A DNA stretch of 64,000 nucleotides from Micromonospora tulbaghiae (GCF_900091605.1 NZ_FMCQ01000002.1:744001-808000); one strand, 5' to 3'. Shown: positions 14,922 to 26,116, counted from the stretch's first letter. Notes: a model not told the origin generated them from the sequence alone. Program-made: numbers and translations.

Positions 14922-16186
14922 CGCTGACGCTCCGACGTGGGCTCCGGCTCCCGCGGCCGCACCACAGTGGGCCGGCGCATGTCCCGCCACGGGCCGCCCA
15001 GCAGCGGCGTCAGCACCACCAGCAGGTAGCAGGCGCCCATCACGACGAGCGTGGACGTGGGGCCGAACCGGTCCGCGGCGAATCCCGCGCCGACCGCGCC
15101 GGCCGGCATGGCCGCCCACGCGCCCGCGCCGATCACGCCGTACACCCGGGCCCGCATGGCAGGTGGCACCCGTTCCAGCTCGACGGCGCCCATCAGCGGG
15201 TTGAGCGAGCCGGCGGCCAGCCCGGCCACCGCGACCACGGCGACCACGACCGGCAGCGGCGGCGCGGCGGCGAGCGCCCACAGTGGCGGCGCGCCGCACA
15301 GCGCATACGCGGTGACGAACGTGGCCCGGCGGGGCAGCCGGTGCCCGATCGCGCTGAACACCAGCGATCCGACCAGCGCCCCACCACCCATGACGCCGAC
15401 CAGCAGGCCGAACGCCGCCGGTCCGCCGAGTTCCCGGTCGGCGACCACCGGCAGCAGCACCTGGCCCTTGGCCGCGTCGAACAGGTTGGTCACGAGCACC
15501 AGCAGGACCATGGCGCGCAGCAGCGGCTCGCGGACCAGGAAGCGCAACCCGGCGGCGAACTGCCGCCAGTAGCCGCCGGTCTCCGGCTCGCTCTCGTCGC
15601 CGGACGGGCTCAGGCGGCGCGGAACCAGCAGCGCCACCACGAGCGCCGACACCGCGAACGTCACCGCGTCCACCGCCAGCACCGGCAGCGCGCCGAACAC
15701 GCCGACCAGCAGACCGGCCACCGGTGCGCCGATCATCCGGGCGCCGCGCGAGGTCGCCTCCGCCCAGCCGACCGCCCGCTCGATCGGCACCCCGGCCGCC
15801 TCCGCCGCCTCCGGCAGCAACGCGGTGCGCGCGGTCTGCCCGGGTGTGTCCAGCAGCCCGCTGACGAAGACCAGGGCCAGCAGCGCCGGGAACGGCAGCC
15901 CGACGGTGGCGTGCAACAGGGGTACGGCGGCGATGGTCACGCCGGAGACCACGTCGGCGAGCACGCTGGACCGCCGGTAGCCGATCCGGTCGACGAGCAC
16001 GCCACCGAACGCGCCGCCGAGCACCACCGGTGCGGTGGCGAACGCGCCGGCCAGCCCGGTGGCCGCCGGTGAGCCGGTCTCGGCCAGCACGTAGAGCGGC
16101 AGCGCGATCAGCGTGAGCACGTTACCGGTCAGCGAGACGGCGTGCCCGATCAGCAGTCCGGTCAGGGGCCGGCGGTCGCGGTTCAC
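14906..16186 (-). CDS. MFS efflux transporter
   Basis: A 426-residue major-facilitator protein with 12 predicted membrane helices. Loop 2-3 carries GGVLVDRIGYRRSSVLAD (about residues 60-77), the MFS motif A variant G-x-x-x-D-R-x-G-x-R-R. The subgroup resembles the MFS_3/enterobactin-exporter-like drug efflux proteins. The start ATG overlaps the stop of the ArsR-family gene by 4 bp, so regulator and pump form one transcript; drug or metabolite efflux under control of the repressor is the natural reading. The gene's stop lies inside the upstream part of the GH16 promoter region. Confidence 0.9.
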   Translation of the reverse strand: MNRDRRPLTGLLIGHAVSLTGNVLTLIALPLYVLAETGSPAATGLAGAFATAPVVLGGAFGGVLVDRIGYRRSSVLADVVSGVTIAAVPLLHATVGLPFPALLALVFVSGLLDTPGQTARTALLPEAAEAAGVPIERAVGWAEATSRGARMIGAPVAGLLVGVFGALPVLAVDAVTFAVSALVVALLVPRRLSPSGDESEPETGGYWRQFAAGLRFLVREPLLRAMVLLVLVTNLFDAAKGQVLLPVVADRELGGPAAFGLLVGVMGGGALVGSLVFSAIGHRLPRRATFVTAYALCGAPPLWALAAAPPLPVVVAVVAVAGLAAGSLNPLMGAVELERVPPAMRARVYGVIGAGAWAAMPAGAVGAGFAADRFGPTSTLVVMGACYLLVVLTPLLGGPWRDMRRPTVVRPREPEPTSERQRETLS

Positions 16187-16758
16187 TGCGGCCCCCGGTA
16201 CGCCTGCCAGATCAGCGTGACCATCTCGGCGCCGGGGCGGCCGGGTGCGCCGCGCTCCCGCCAGCGCCGGCCCAGCGCGGACAGTTCGTCGCGCAGCTCG
16301 ACCAGTTCCTCAGGCGTCAGGCGCAGCACGATGTCACTGCTGGTGGTACCGCGTACCCAGGCCGGGTCGAGGCTCGCCTCGGAATCCAGGTACGCCTGGT
16401 AGCGGTCGACGTAGCGCTGCATGGCGGCCTGGCGCAGCAGGTTGCCGGCGAGCCGGCGCTCCGGGTCGTCGAGCAGTTCGAGCGGATCCCAGTCGGTGGT
16501 GGCGTGCGCGGCCCGCCACCACCGCTCGCGCCGGTCCCGGGCCAGGTCGGGGGCCTCGGCCACGAAGCCGTGCTCGGCCAGCTTGCCGACGTGGTAGCTG
16601 ACCGAACCGACCGCCTCGCCGGTCCGCTCGCTCAGCATGCCGACCGTCTGCGGGCCGCGCAGGCGCAGCTCGCCGAGCAGTCGCAGCCGGGTGGGGTGGG
16701 CCAGCGCCCGCATGGCTCGCGGGTCGCTCACGCGCCGGTTGCCGGTTCCGTCCGTCAT
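16183..16758 (-). CDS. ArsR-type winged-helix repressor of the MFS operon
   Basis: A 191-residue regulator with an N-terminal ArsR/HTH_20 winged helix at about 10-85: MRALAHPTRLRLLGELRL, then QTVGMLSERTGEAVGSVSYH for the recognition helix, and GFVAEAPDLARDRRERWWRA for the wing. The C-terminal 100 residues are a ligand or dimer domain typical of long actinobacterial members; no metal-binding Cys pair is visible, so metal sensing is unlikely. It is the first gene of an operon with the MFS pump (ATGA overlap). Its promoter is leaderless and carries a palindrome overlapping the -35 box, so autorepression is expected. Confidence 0.9.
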   Translation of the reverse strand: MTDGTGNRRVSDPRAMRALAHPTRLRLLGELRLRGPQTVGMLSERTGEAVGSVSYHVGKLAEHGFVAEAPDLARDRRERWWRAAHATTDWDPLELLDDPERRLAGNLLRQAAMQRYVDRYQAYLDSEASLDPAWVRGTTSSDIVLRLTPEELVELRDELSALGRRWRERGAPGRPGAEMVTLIWQAYRGPQ

Positions 16759-16764
16759 GCGGCC

Positions 16765-16803
16765 AGGCTAGACCGACAAGAAGTGATGTACAAGGAGTCT
16801 TGT
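16765..16803 (-). promoter_or_regulatory. promoter and probable operator of the ArsR-MFS operon
   Basis: Minus strand: -35 TTGTAC (16793-16788), 17 bases, -10 TAGCCT (16770-16765), start predicted on the A of the ATG at 16758. The palindrome ACAAG-GAGT-CTTGT (16790-16803) overlaps the -35 box, and a further ACAAG half-site lies 14 bp away at 16776-16780 in the spacer. This is a classical placement for a repressor site. Confidence 0.65.
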
Positions 16804-16817
16804 TAATGACCCCGGGC

Positions 16818-17255
16818 TCAGTCGAGGCAGAACTCGTTGCCCTCCGGATCGGTCATCAGCACGTGCCCCGCCTCCAGCGGTGGAGCGGGCTCGTAGCGCC
16901 CGACGCGCGTCGCACCGAGCGGGACGAGCAGGTCGGCCGCCGCCTCCAGCGCCGACATCCGGGCCTCGCCGGTCAGCCCGGGCGCTGCCCGGACGTCCAG
17001 ATGCACCCGGTTCTTGACCCGCTTGGACTCCGGCACCCGCTGGAAGAACAGTCGCGGACCCGCGCCCTCCGGGTCGACCACGGCCGAGGCGTCGTTGTGC
17101 CGCTCCGGCGGAACGCCCATCGCGTTCAGCGCCTGCTCCCACGAGTCGAAGCCCTCCGGCGGGCCCTGGACCCGATAGTCGAGGACCTCGGCCCAGAACG
17201 CCGCCAGCTTCGCCGGGTCGGCGCAGTCGATGGTGATTTGTACGTCGCGGGCCAT
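16818..17255 (-). CDS. VOC-superfamily (glyoxalase-like) protein
   Basis: A 145-residue VOC protein: first module VQITIDCADPAKLAAFWAEV, second module NRVHLDVRAAPG through HVLMTDPEGNEFCLD, whose final Glu is the expected metal ligand. The pattern fits the Glyoxalase_6-type subgroup common in actinobacteria, where substrates are unknown. A GGAAGGTGAG ribosome site precedes the ATG. It is separated from smpB by 109 bp containing a hairpin. Confidence 0.85.
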   Translation of the reverse strand: MARDVQITIDCADPAKLAAFWAEVLDYRVQGPPEGFDSWEQALNAMGVPPERHNDASAVVDPEGAGPRLFFQRVPESKRVKNRVHLDVRAAPGLTGEARMSALEAAADLLVPLGATRVGRYEPAPPLEAGHVLMTDPEGNEFCLD

Positions 17256-17277
17256 CTCGGCTCACCTTCCATCCGGT

Positions 17278-17295
17278 CCGCCGGCGAACCGGCGG
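17278..17295 (-). terminator. hairpin after smpB
   Basis: CCGCCGG-CGAA-CCGGCGG forms a 7-bp GC stem 70-87 bp past the smpB stop. It is short and lacks a U-tract, as is common for actinobacterial terminators. Confidence 0.35.
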
Positions 17296-17364
17296 CGCGT
17301 GTGATCGGTCGCCGTCCAGCCTGCCGGAGCCAGCGGACAGAAACTGTCCTCAACACGAGACGGA

Positions 17365-17856
17365 TCAGGTTCGGCGGCCGGTGGTGCGGCCCTTGAGCCG
17401 GCGGCCCATCTCCCGGGCGATCTCCCGCTTGGCGTCCCGCTCGGCGAGCGCCTGGCGCTTGTCGTACGACCGGCGGCCCCGGGCCAGGCCCAGCTCCACC
17501 TTGGCCCAGCCGTCGGCGAAGTACATCGACAGCGGCACCAGCGTCACGCCGCCGTCGCGCAGCTTCTCCAGGATCCGGGCGATCTCCACCCGGTGCAACA
17601 GCAGTTTGCGGGTGCGCCGGGGCGCGTGGTTGGTCCAGGTGCCGAAGCCGTACTCGGCGATGTGCAGGCCGTACAGCATGATCTCGCCGTCGCGCTCCTG
17701 GGCGAACGCGTCGACCAGCGACACCCGCCCCTCGCGCAGCGACTTGACCTCGGTGCCGGCCAGCACGATGCCCGCCTCGTACGTCTTGAGGATGTCGTAG
17801 TCGTGCCGCGCCTTCTTGTTCGAGGCGATCAGCTTGCGCCCGTTCTCCCTGGCCAC
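17365..17856 (-). CDS. smpB: SsrA-binding protein SmpB
   Basis: The 163-residue tmRNA-binding protein needed for trans-translation, which rescues ribosomes stalled on broken mRNA. The family signature is complete: [20 protein letters not shown] at the start, [20 protein letters not shown] in the OB-fold core, and a basic C-terminal tail after [20 protein letters not shown] that folds in the decoding centre. The start is GTG at 17856, supported by length and by a TACCCT -10 box (17868-17863) ending 6 nt before it, so smpB has its own leaderless promoter inside the 3' end of the overlapping YhhN gene (28-bp overlap). The usual actinobacterial ftsE-ftsX neighbours are absent. Confidence 0.96.
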   Translation of the reverse strand: MARENGRKLIASNKKARHDYDILKTYEAGIVLAGTEVKSLREGRVSLVDAFAQERDGEIMLYGLHIAEYGFGTWTNHAPRRTRKLLLHRVEIARILEKLRDGGVTLVPLSMYFADGWAKVELGLARGRRSYDKRQALAERDAKREIAREMGRRLKGRTTGRRT

Positions 17857-18503
17857 GCCAGCAGGGTACCCGCCGGCGACGGCTGCGGGCCGGTCGCCGG
17901 GCGCGCCGCGGCCACCCAGCCGGTGCTGATCAGCAGCAGCGCGGCACAGTAGGTGATCATCACCAGCAGGCCCCTGCCGGGCAGCTCCACACCGGCCGCG
18001 CCCACGCCGATGAGCAGGTCGGAGACGAGGAAGAGCGCCCCGCCTGCGGCGACCCGCGCGGACACCCCGGTCGCGGCGGCGGCCATCAGGCACAGCGCCA
18101 GGCTGTAGCCGAGCACCGGCAGCCGCAGCGGCCCGAGCATGCCCCACAGCAGCGCGTTCGCACCCGCCCAGGCCAGCAGGTAACCGGCCCACGCCACGGC
18201 CCGCGCGCGCCGGTGCCGCACGAAGGCGGTGATGAACGCGAGCTGGGTGACCAGGAAGCAGCCCATGCCGGCCAGGAACGCGGTGTCGCCCGGCAGGAGC
18301 AGGGCGATGTCGCCCGCGGTGGCGGCGACCAGGCCGACCGCCACCGCGTCCACCCGGCGCCGGTGCGCCCAGAGGTACGCCAGCAGCACCGGCGCGAGCA
18401 GCGGCTTGGCCAGCCACTGGAGCACAGAGGAGTCCAGTGCGACCCCGACGAGTTCGACGGCGGCGACCAGCCCGAACAGGGGCAGCAGCCAGGAGCGCCT
18501 CAT
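17829..18503 (-). CDS. YhhN/TMEM86-family lysoplasmalogenase
   Basis: A 224-residue membrane protein with about 8 hydrophobic helices and the YhhN signature: acidic residues in helix starts such as [12 protein letters not shown] (about residues 63-74) and [11 protein letters not shown] (about 163-173), which are conserved in the family and likely catalytic. Human TMEM86B of this family cleaves the vinyl-ether bond of lysoplasmalogens. The ATG overlaps the stop of the hydroxylase gene by 4 bp. Pairing with a membrane hydroxylase of the alkylglycerol-monooxygenase superfamily suggests ether-lipid turnover. Confidence 0.85.
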   Translation of the reverse strand: MRRSWLLPLFGLVAAVELVGVALDSSVLQWLAKPLLAPVLLAYLWAHRRRVDAVAVGLVAATAGDIALLLPGDTAFLAGMGCFLVTQLAFITAFVRHRRARAVAWAGYLLAWAGANALLWGMLGPLRLPVLGYSLALCLMAAAATGVSARVAAGGALFLVSDLLIGVGAAGVELPGRGLLVMITYCAALLLISTGWVAAARPATGPQPSPAGTLLAWPGRTGAS

Positions 18504-19327
18504 CGGACCGGCTGCCAGCCGGGACGGCCGAACAGGTAGCCCAGGCGGTGCCGCCAGGAACTGGCCCGGCGTACGTCGGACCAGATCGCGGCGAACTCGT
18601 GGGTGGCCACCCGCAGCGGGTTGTAGGTGCCGATGTTCTTGGTCAGCCCGTAGCGCGCGGTGGCCCGCTCGGGCTCGAACGTGCCGAACAGCCGGTCCCA
18701 GATGATCAGGATGCCGCCGTAGTTGCGGTCCAGGTATTCGGTGTTCGAGCCGTGGTGCACCCGGTGGTGCGACGGCGTGTTGAAAATCCACTCGATCGGC
18801 CGGGGCAGCACCTTGATCCGCTCGGTGTGCAGGAAGAACTGGTACAGCAGGCTGACCGACTGCTGGAGGAAGATCATCCACGGCGGGATGCCGAGCAGGG
18901 CCAGCGCCAGCCAGAACGGCAGCGAGGTCATCGGCGTCCAGCTCTGCCGCAACGCGGTCGAGAAGTTGTAGTAGACGCTGCTGTGGTGCACGACGTGGCT
19001 CGCCCAGAGCACGCGTACCTCGTGGTGCGAGCGGTGGAACCAGTAGTACGCCAGGTCGTCGGCGAAGAACAGGATCACCCAGGTCCACCAGTCGCCGGGG
19101 GACAGGTGAACCGGCGCCACAGTCCACAGCGCCGCGAACAGGCCGACCGTGAGCAGCTTCCACGGGAAGCCGATGATCTGACTGCCCAGTCCCATCGACA
19201 GGCTGGTGGAGGTGTCGCGCAGCTCGTAGCCGCGTTCGTCGTCGTCGGGCAGGAAGCGGTAGGAGACCGCCTCGACGACGATCAGGAGCAGGAACGCCGG
19301 GACGGCGTACAGCACGGCGGGGATCAT
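18500..19327 (-). CDS. membrane di-iron fatty-acid/sterol hydroxylase superfamily protein
   Basis: A 275-residue integral membrane oxygenase with the His boxes that hold a di-iron site: [20 protein letters not shown] (about residues 95-115) and [10 protein letters not shown] (about 185-194), with N-terminal and mid-protein hydrophobic segments. The superfamily includes sterol C-5 desaturase, beta-carotene hydroxylase and alkylglycerol monooxygenase. The order of boxes and the segment [20 protein letters not shown] are most like the alkylglycerol-monooxygenase branch, which is an inference. It overlaps both neighbours by 4 bp (ATGA), so it is translationally coupled between a FadR-type regulator and a lysoplasmalogenase. 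Confidence 0.88.
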   Translation of the reverse strand: MIPAVLYAVPAFLLLIVVEAVSYRFLPDDDERGYELRDTSTSLSMGLGSQIIGFPWKLLTVGLFAALWTVAPVHLSPGDWWTWVILFFADDLAYYWFHRSHHEVRVLWASHVVHHSSVYYNFSTALRQSWTPMTSLPFWLALALLGIPPWMIFLQQSVSLLYQFFLHTERIKVLPRPIEWIFNTPSHHRVHHGSNTEYLDRNYGGILIIWDRLFGTFEPERATARYGLTKNIGTYNPLRVATHEFAAIWSDVRRASSWRHRLGYLFGRPGWQPVR

Positions 19328-20052
19328 GCGCGCGCTTCCCTTCCGGAAGTGGGGGAGGTGGGGGTGGTGACCGGCGCGGTCAGCAGCTCCCGGGCGTGCC
19401 GGGCCGCCGCCGCGCCCTGACCGGAGGCGACCGACGCGGCGAGGCAGCGGTGCCCGGCGACGTCCAGCAGCTCGGCCGCGCGGGCGTCCGGCGGGACGTC
19501 GCCGACCGCGAACGTGCCGGCCACCAGGCTGTTGAACGCGAGCTGGTAGGCGGTGTTGCCGCTGCCGCGCACGACCAGCCGCCAGATGGCGATGTTCGCC
19601 TTGTTCATCAGGTCCAGGTCGGGGGCCAGGTCGCCGTACTCCTCGGCGGCCCGGACCAGGGCCGCGACGACCGCCGGGTCCGCGCGCTCGGCGCAGAGCC
19701 GGGCCGCGTCGATCCCGACGCAGGCCCGCATCTCCAGCATGTCGCGCACCAGCGTCTCGACCGGGAGTACGTCGCCGGAGCGGGCCAGGGACAGCGCCAG
19801 GTCCAGCCCGGCGTGGACCCGCCAGTCCAGCACTCGGGTCGCGCCGCCCTGGCTGACCCGGACCAGGCCGAGCTGTTGCAGGCGGCGCAGCGCCTCCCGG
19901 ACCGCGTGCCGGTTGACGGCGAACGCGCCGGCCAGCTCCCGCTCGCCGGGCAACGTCTCGTCCGGCGCGTAGCGACCGGACACGATCGCGTCGCGGAGCC
20001 GGCCGAAGACGTGGTCGGAGACCGACACGCGAGGCGCGGGATCGAAGGTCAT
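19324..20052 (-). CDS. FadR-subfamily GntR transcriptional regulator
   Basis: A 242-residue repressor: winged helix at about 10-75 (VFGRLRDAIVSGRYAPDETL, then PGERELAGAFAVNRHAVREA), then an FCD-type helical ligand domain (about 95-225, beginning VETLVRDMLEMRACVGIDAA, with DLDLMNKANIAIWRLVVRGS). FadR-type proteins commonly sense acyl-CoAs or carboxylates. The start at 20052 avoids eight weak residues upstream. It is the first gene of a coupled run with the hydroxylase and lysoplasmalogenase, and a well-formed operator lies 37 bp upstream, so it probably controls its own lipid-related operon. Confidence 0.9.
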   Translation of the reverse strand: MTFDPAPRVSVSDHVFGRLRDAIVSGRYAPDETLPGERELAGAFAVNRHAVREALRRLQQLGLVRVSQGGATRVLDWRVHAGLDLALSLARSGDVLPVETLVRDMLEMRACVGIDAARLCAERADPAVVAALVRAAEEYGDLAPDLDLMNKANIAIWRLVVRGSGNTAYQLAFNSLVAGTFAVGDVPPDARAAELLDVAGHRCLAASVASGQGAAAARHARELLTAPVTTPTSPTSGREARA

Positions 20053-20088
20053 GCGCAGCAGTGTGGCCCCGAACACATCAACTCGTCA

Positions 20089-20103
20089 ACTGGTTGTACC
20101 AGT
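20089..20103. promoter_or_regulatory. FadR/GntR-type operator
   Basis: ACTGGT-TGT-ACCAGT, 6-bp perfect arms with a 3-nt centre, matches the TGGT-N-ACCA pattern of FadR-subfamily operators. It overlaps a TTGACG -35-like box (minus strand 20089-20084) for the regulator gene, and lies 85 bp upstream of htpG on the other strand. Confidence 0.6.
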
Positions 20104-20187
20104 AGATTCGAGGCGGCCGGTGCGTGCCGCCTTGGTCACCCCTCGTATCCTTTCCGCCGTAGGCCGCCAGTGGGGAAGGGAGTCGGT

Positions 20188-22080
<1,893 letters not shown>

Positions 22081-22098
22081 CTCCGCTCCGGACAGACA

Positions 22099-22138
22099 CC
22101 GGGATCCCGGTACGCACGTCCGCGTACCGGGATCTCGG
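22099..22138. terminator. bidirectional terminator htpG / SDR
   Basis: GATCCCGGTACGC (22103-22115) pairs with GCGTACCGGGATC (22122-22134), extended by four more pairs including one G-T, around a 6-nt loop. It sits between two convergent genes. Confidence 0.75.
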
Positions 22139-22147
22139 GGCGTTCGG

Positions 22148-22846
22148 TCAGGGGAGCGCGGGGTAGAGCGCGGCCACTCCACCGGACAGGCCGGCCTGGA
22201 CCCGGCGGGCGACGTCGTCGGCCAGGATCTCGTAGCTGTCGGACTCGATGCCGTCCGCGGTTAGCCGGGCGACGTCGGCCGGGTGGGCCTTCGGGCCGGG
22301 GACGGCGGCGGCCATCTCGGTGTCCATGTAGCCGACGTGCAGCCCCGCGACGCGGACACCCCGGCCGGCCAGCTCCACGCGCAGGGCGTTCGTCATCGAC
22401 CACTCCGCGGCCTTCGCGGCGCCGTACGCGCCGACGCCGGGAAACGTGAACCAGGACAGCGCCGACAGCACGTTCAGGATCGTCCCGCCGCCGTTCGCCG
22501 CGATCCGGGGCGCGAACGCCCGTACCACCGACAGCGTGCCGAGGTAGTGCGTCTCCAGCTCCAGCCGGATCTGCGCGAGGTCGCCGTCGAGCAGGTCGGT
22601 GCCGGTGCTCACGCCGGCGTTGTTGACGAGCAGCGTCACGTCGCCGGCCCGCTCCGCGGCGGCGGCCACCGACTCGGGGTCGGTGATGTCCACGCGTACC
22701 GGGGTGACGCCGGGCAGGTCCACGGTGTCGGGGTTGCGCGCGCCGGCCCAGACGGTGGCGCCGCGCGCGACGAGTTCGGCGGCCAGGTGCCGGCCGAAGC
22801 CGCGGTTGGCGCCGGTGACCAGGGCGGTGCTTCCAGCGATCTTCAT
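22148..22846 (-). CDS. short-chain dehydrogenase/reductase
   Basis: A 232-residue classical SDR: cofactor loop TGANRGFGRHL (about residues 10-20), an acidic-free end of strand 2 (WAGARNP) suggesting NADP preference, VNNAGV, catalytic Ser in LNVLSALSWF and Y-x-x-x-K in AYGAAKAAEWS. It is close to the SDR family of proteins often annotated as 3-oxoacyl-ACP-reductase-like, without clear substrate. A GGAGCGAG ribosome site precedes the ATG. The HxlR regulator ends 32 bp upstream on the same strand, so the two form a regulator-enzyme pair. Confidence 0.9.
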   Translation of the reverse strand: MKIAGSTALVTGANRGFGRHLAAELVARGATVWAGARNPDTVDLPGVTPVRVDITDPESVAAAAERAGDVTLLVNNAGVSTGTDLLDGDLAQIRLELETHYLGTLSVVRAFAPRIAANGGGTILNVLSALSWFTFPGVGAYGAAKAAEWSMTNALRVELAGRGVRVAGLHVGYMDTEMAAAVPGPKAHPADVARLTADGIESDSYEILADDVARRVQAGLSGGVAALYPALP

Positions 22847-22878
22847 GTCTCGCTCCGAGATGTGGGGAAGGAAGGGGT

Positions 22879-23355
22879 TCAGGCGGACAGCAGGCCCGGA
22901 CCGGGCAGGACGGCCAGCTCGCCGGGCGGTACGTCGTGCCCGGCGTCGCAGCGCAGCCGGGCGTGCACCGGCGCGCCGCACTCGTCGTGGGCCACCCGGA
23001 CCGCCGGGCCGGCCTCGTCGGCGGCGTACGCGTCGCCCCACTGCCGCAGCGCGACCAGCACCGGGATCAGGTCGCTTCCCTTCGCGGTGAGCACGTACTC
23101 GTCGCGGGTGCGCTGCCCGGGCTCGCGGTAGGGACGCCGGTCGAGCAGCCCGTCGGCGACGAGCTGCTTGAGGCGTGCGGCGGCCACCGGCTCGCTGACG
23201 CCGACCCGCCGGGCGAAGTCGTCGAACCGGCGGGTGCCGAACGACGCCTCCCGCAGCAGGAGCAGCGTGGTGCGGTTGCCGACCACCTCCAACGCCCGGG
23301 CGATCGAGCAGTTGGCGGTGGACCAGGAGTCACGCTGGGCGAGGAGGTCCGTCAT
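22879..23355 (-). CDS. HxlR-family winged-helix regulator
   Basis: A 158-residue HxlR regulator with the characteristic N-terminal Cys (STANCSIARALEVVGNRTTL), winged helix through ARRVGVSEPVAAARLKQLVA and the basic wing RPYREPGQRTRDEYVLTAKG. The C-terminal tail adds a second Cys pair (DECG and RCDAGH), an arrangement that might bind metal or sense thiol oxidation. HxlR proteins sense electrophiles or redox stress, and the downstream SDR gene is the natural target. A TACCGT -10 box (23368-23363) lies 7 nt before the ATG. Confidence 0.9.
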   Translation of the reverse strand: MTDLLAQRDSWSTANCSIARALEVVGNRTTLLLLREASFGTRRFDDFARRVGVSEPVAAARLKQLVADGLLDRRPYREPGQRTRDEYVLTAKGSDLIPVLVALRQWGDAYAADEAGPAVRVAHDECGAPVHARLRCDAGHDVPPGELAVLPGPGLLSA

Positions 23356-23402
23356 GGCGTCGACGGTACCCCCCTGACTTAGGAAAGCAAAAGCCAGCTA
23401 CC

Positions 23403-24965
23403 TCACAGCTGGCCGGGGAAGAAACCGTGCCGGGCCAGCGGCTCGACGATCTGGTGCTCCTCGTACGACAGGTGCGACAGCAGCGTGTCGGTGAGCAGGT
23501 CCACCGCCTCCTGGAGTCCGGTGAAGTCGCCGGGCCGGCGGACCAGCTCCACGAGCGCCCGGTCGACGCTCTCCACCACGCCGTGGATCACCACGTGCTC
23601 CTCCTCCAGGCGGTCCAGCACGGCGGCCAGCCCGGTCTCGGAGCGGCGCAGATGCGGGAAGATCGAGGCGTCCTCCAGCCCGTGGTGCTGGGTGACCATC
23701 GTGCAGTACGCCGCGCAGTACGCCCCGAGCGTCCAGTTGTTCTGCCGCATGGTCATCTCGTTCAGCGCGGCCCGCGCCCGGCCCGGCGTGACCGAGCCCT
23801 GCTTGACCTGTTCCAGCAGGTCGCGCACCTGGGCCAGCTCCTGGCGCAGGTGGTCGTGCACGTCCACCAGGTGCTGCCCGGCGGCCTGTCCCCGGGCCGG
23901 GTAGACCTGTCCGGCCGGTGGCGGCGGTGCGCTCGGCCGGGTGGACTCGTCCCAGGGGCGGCGCGCGCTCAGGCGTACCCCCGGGTCGGGGGTGGGGGTG
24001 ACGCCGAGCGCGCTCGGGCCGCCCGCGGCGGTCTGCTCGTCGGAGGCGGCGCGGTCGCCGCCGCCGGGCGCGGTGCGCTCGGCCGCGACCAGCTCCCGCA
24101 CGGCGGGCGCGACCTCCTGGCCGAAGATCTGGATCGCGCGCGGCTCGTCGCTGCCGAGGATGAACGTGGTGATGCCGTGCTCCAGCGTGAGCCCGGCCAG
24201 TTCCTCCACCCACTGCTCCGGCGGCCCGGCCAGGAAGCCGGCCGACGAGCGGGCGAACGTGCCGGTCACGTTCAGCATGCGGCGGATCGCGGCCGGGTCG
24301 CGCCCGGCGGCGCGGGCGCCCTCGTCCACGAGCGCGTTCAGGGCGGGCAGCTCGTCGGGGCCCTTCGGCAGGTACGACAGGGACGGCAGCCAGCCGTCCG
24401 CGGCGCGGCCCACCAGGCGCAGCATGCGCGGCTTGTACGCGCCGACCCAGATGCCGACCGGGTGCGCGGGCGCCGGCCCGCGCTTGGCGCCGACCACGCG
24501 GTAGTGCTCGCCGTCGACCCGGATCATGCCGCGCCGGTCGGTGTCCCAGACCTCGCGGATCACCCGGATCGCCTCGTCGAGGGCTTCGACGGCGGCGCCG
24601 GGGGACAGGCGCCGCCCGCCGGCGGCCTCGATCGCGTCCCAGAACGCGCCCGCACCGAGCCCCAGCTCGACCCGGCCTCCGGTGAGCAGGTCCAGGCTGG
24701 CGATGCTGCGGGCCAGCACCACCGGCTGGCGCAGCGGCAGGTTGAGCACGTTGCCGGCCAGGCGGATGCGCTCGGTGGCGGCTCCCACGTAGGACATCAG
24801 TGTCCAGGTGTCCAGGAAGCCCGGCTGGTACGGGTGGTCCTGGAACGTGACCAGGTCCAGCCCGACCTGTTCGCAGAGCCGGGCGAGCGCCACCACCTGG
24901 TCGGGCTGCCCGGCGGCGGGGGTGAGGAAGCCGCCGAAGGTCAGCTCGTGTCCGTGATCGGTCAT
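23403..24965 (-). CDS. luciferase-like (LLM) flavin monooxygenase fused to a hemerythrin-like domain
   Basis: A 520-residue two-domain protein. Residues about 5-310 form an LLM/TIM-barrel flavin- or F420-dependent oxidoreductase (TFGGFLTPAAGQPDQVVALA, SIASLDLLTGGRVELGLGAG, IWVGAYKPRMLRLVGRAADG). A Pro/Ala-rich linker of about 60 residues follows. The C-terminal 150 residues are a four-helix hemerythrin/HHE domain with His/Glu sites in VDVHDHLRQEL, TQHHGLEDASIFPHL, LEEEHVVIHG and HLSYEEHQIVEPL, able to hold a di-iron centre. The ATG at 24965 follows GGGAGGGGCGGG; a GTG 13 codons upstream is less likely. It converges with nothing and stands alone. The fusion suggests oxygen delivery or sensing coupled to flavin chemistry. 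Confidence 0.9.
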   Translation of the reverse strand: MTDHGHELTFGGFLTPAAGQPDQVVALARLCEQVGLDLVTFQDHPYQPGFLDTWTLMSYVGAATERIRLAGNVLNLPLRQPVVLARSIASLDLLTGGRVELGLGAGAFWDAIEAAGGRRLSPGAAVEALDEAIRVIREVWDTDRRGMIRVDGEHYRVVGAKRGPAPAHPVGIWVGAYKPRMLRLVGRAADGWLPSLSYLPKGPDELPALNALVDEGARAAGRDPAAIRRMLNVTGTFARSSAGFLAGPPEQWVEELAGLTLEHGITTFILGSDEPRAIQIFGQEVAPAVRELVAAERTAPGGGDRAASDEQTAAGGPSALGVTPTPDPGVRLSARRPWDESTRPSAPPPPAGQVYPARGQAAGQHLVDVHDHLRQELAQVRDLLEQVKQGSVTPGRARAALNEMTMRQNNWTLGAYCAAYCTMVTQHHGLEDASIFPHLRRSETGLAAVLDRLEEEHVVIHGVVESVDRALVELVRRPGDFTGLQEAVDLLTDTLLSHLSYEEHQIVEPLARHGFFPGQL

Positions 24966-25139
24966 CCGTCCCGCCCCTCCCGTGATCTTGCCTGGCCCTG
25001 CCACCGTAGCGCCGCCGCCGGTAGCCCGGCCGGGTGAAGAGCATCACAAGAAGTGGACGATCGTCGCAAATCGTCCCTAGCGTCGGTTTCGTTCGCAGAC
25101 GCGGACACCGCGGGCCGGAAACGCCAAATCCCGCCGCCG

Positions 25140-25932
<793 letters not shown>

Positions 25933-25941
25933 GCGGCCCTC

Positions 25942-25974
25942 GAGCGCCCGGCCGGCCCGTCCGGCCGGGCGCTC
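25942..25974 (+). terminator. terminator of the rpf gene
   Basis: A perfect 14-bp stem GAGCGCCCGGCCGG / CCGGCCGGGCGCTC with a 5-nt loop, starting 10 bp after the stop codon. Confidence 0.85.
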
Positions 25975-26116
25975 GGCCGTCCGCGACACGCCGCGCCGTC
26001 GGCGTCCGCCCTGCTCGCGGCGCCGAGACGCGGACCGCAGCGGCCGGTGACCGCGATTCGTCGGAGCCGGTTGCTAGGGTCACGATGCTCGGCTAAGACG
26101 TGAAGAAAGTGCGGAT

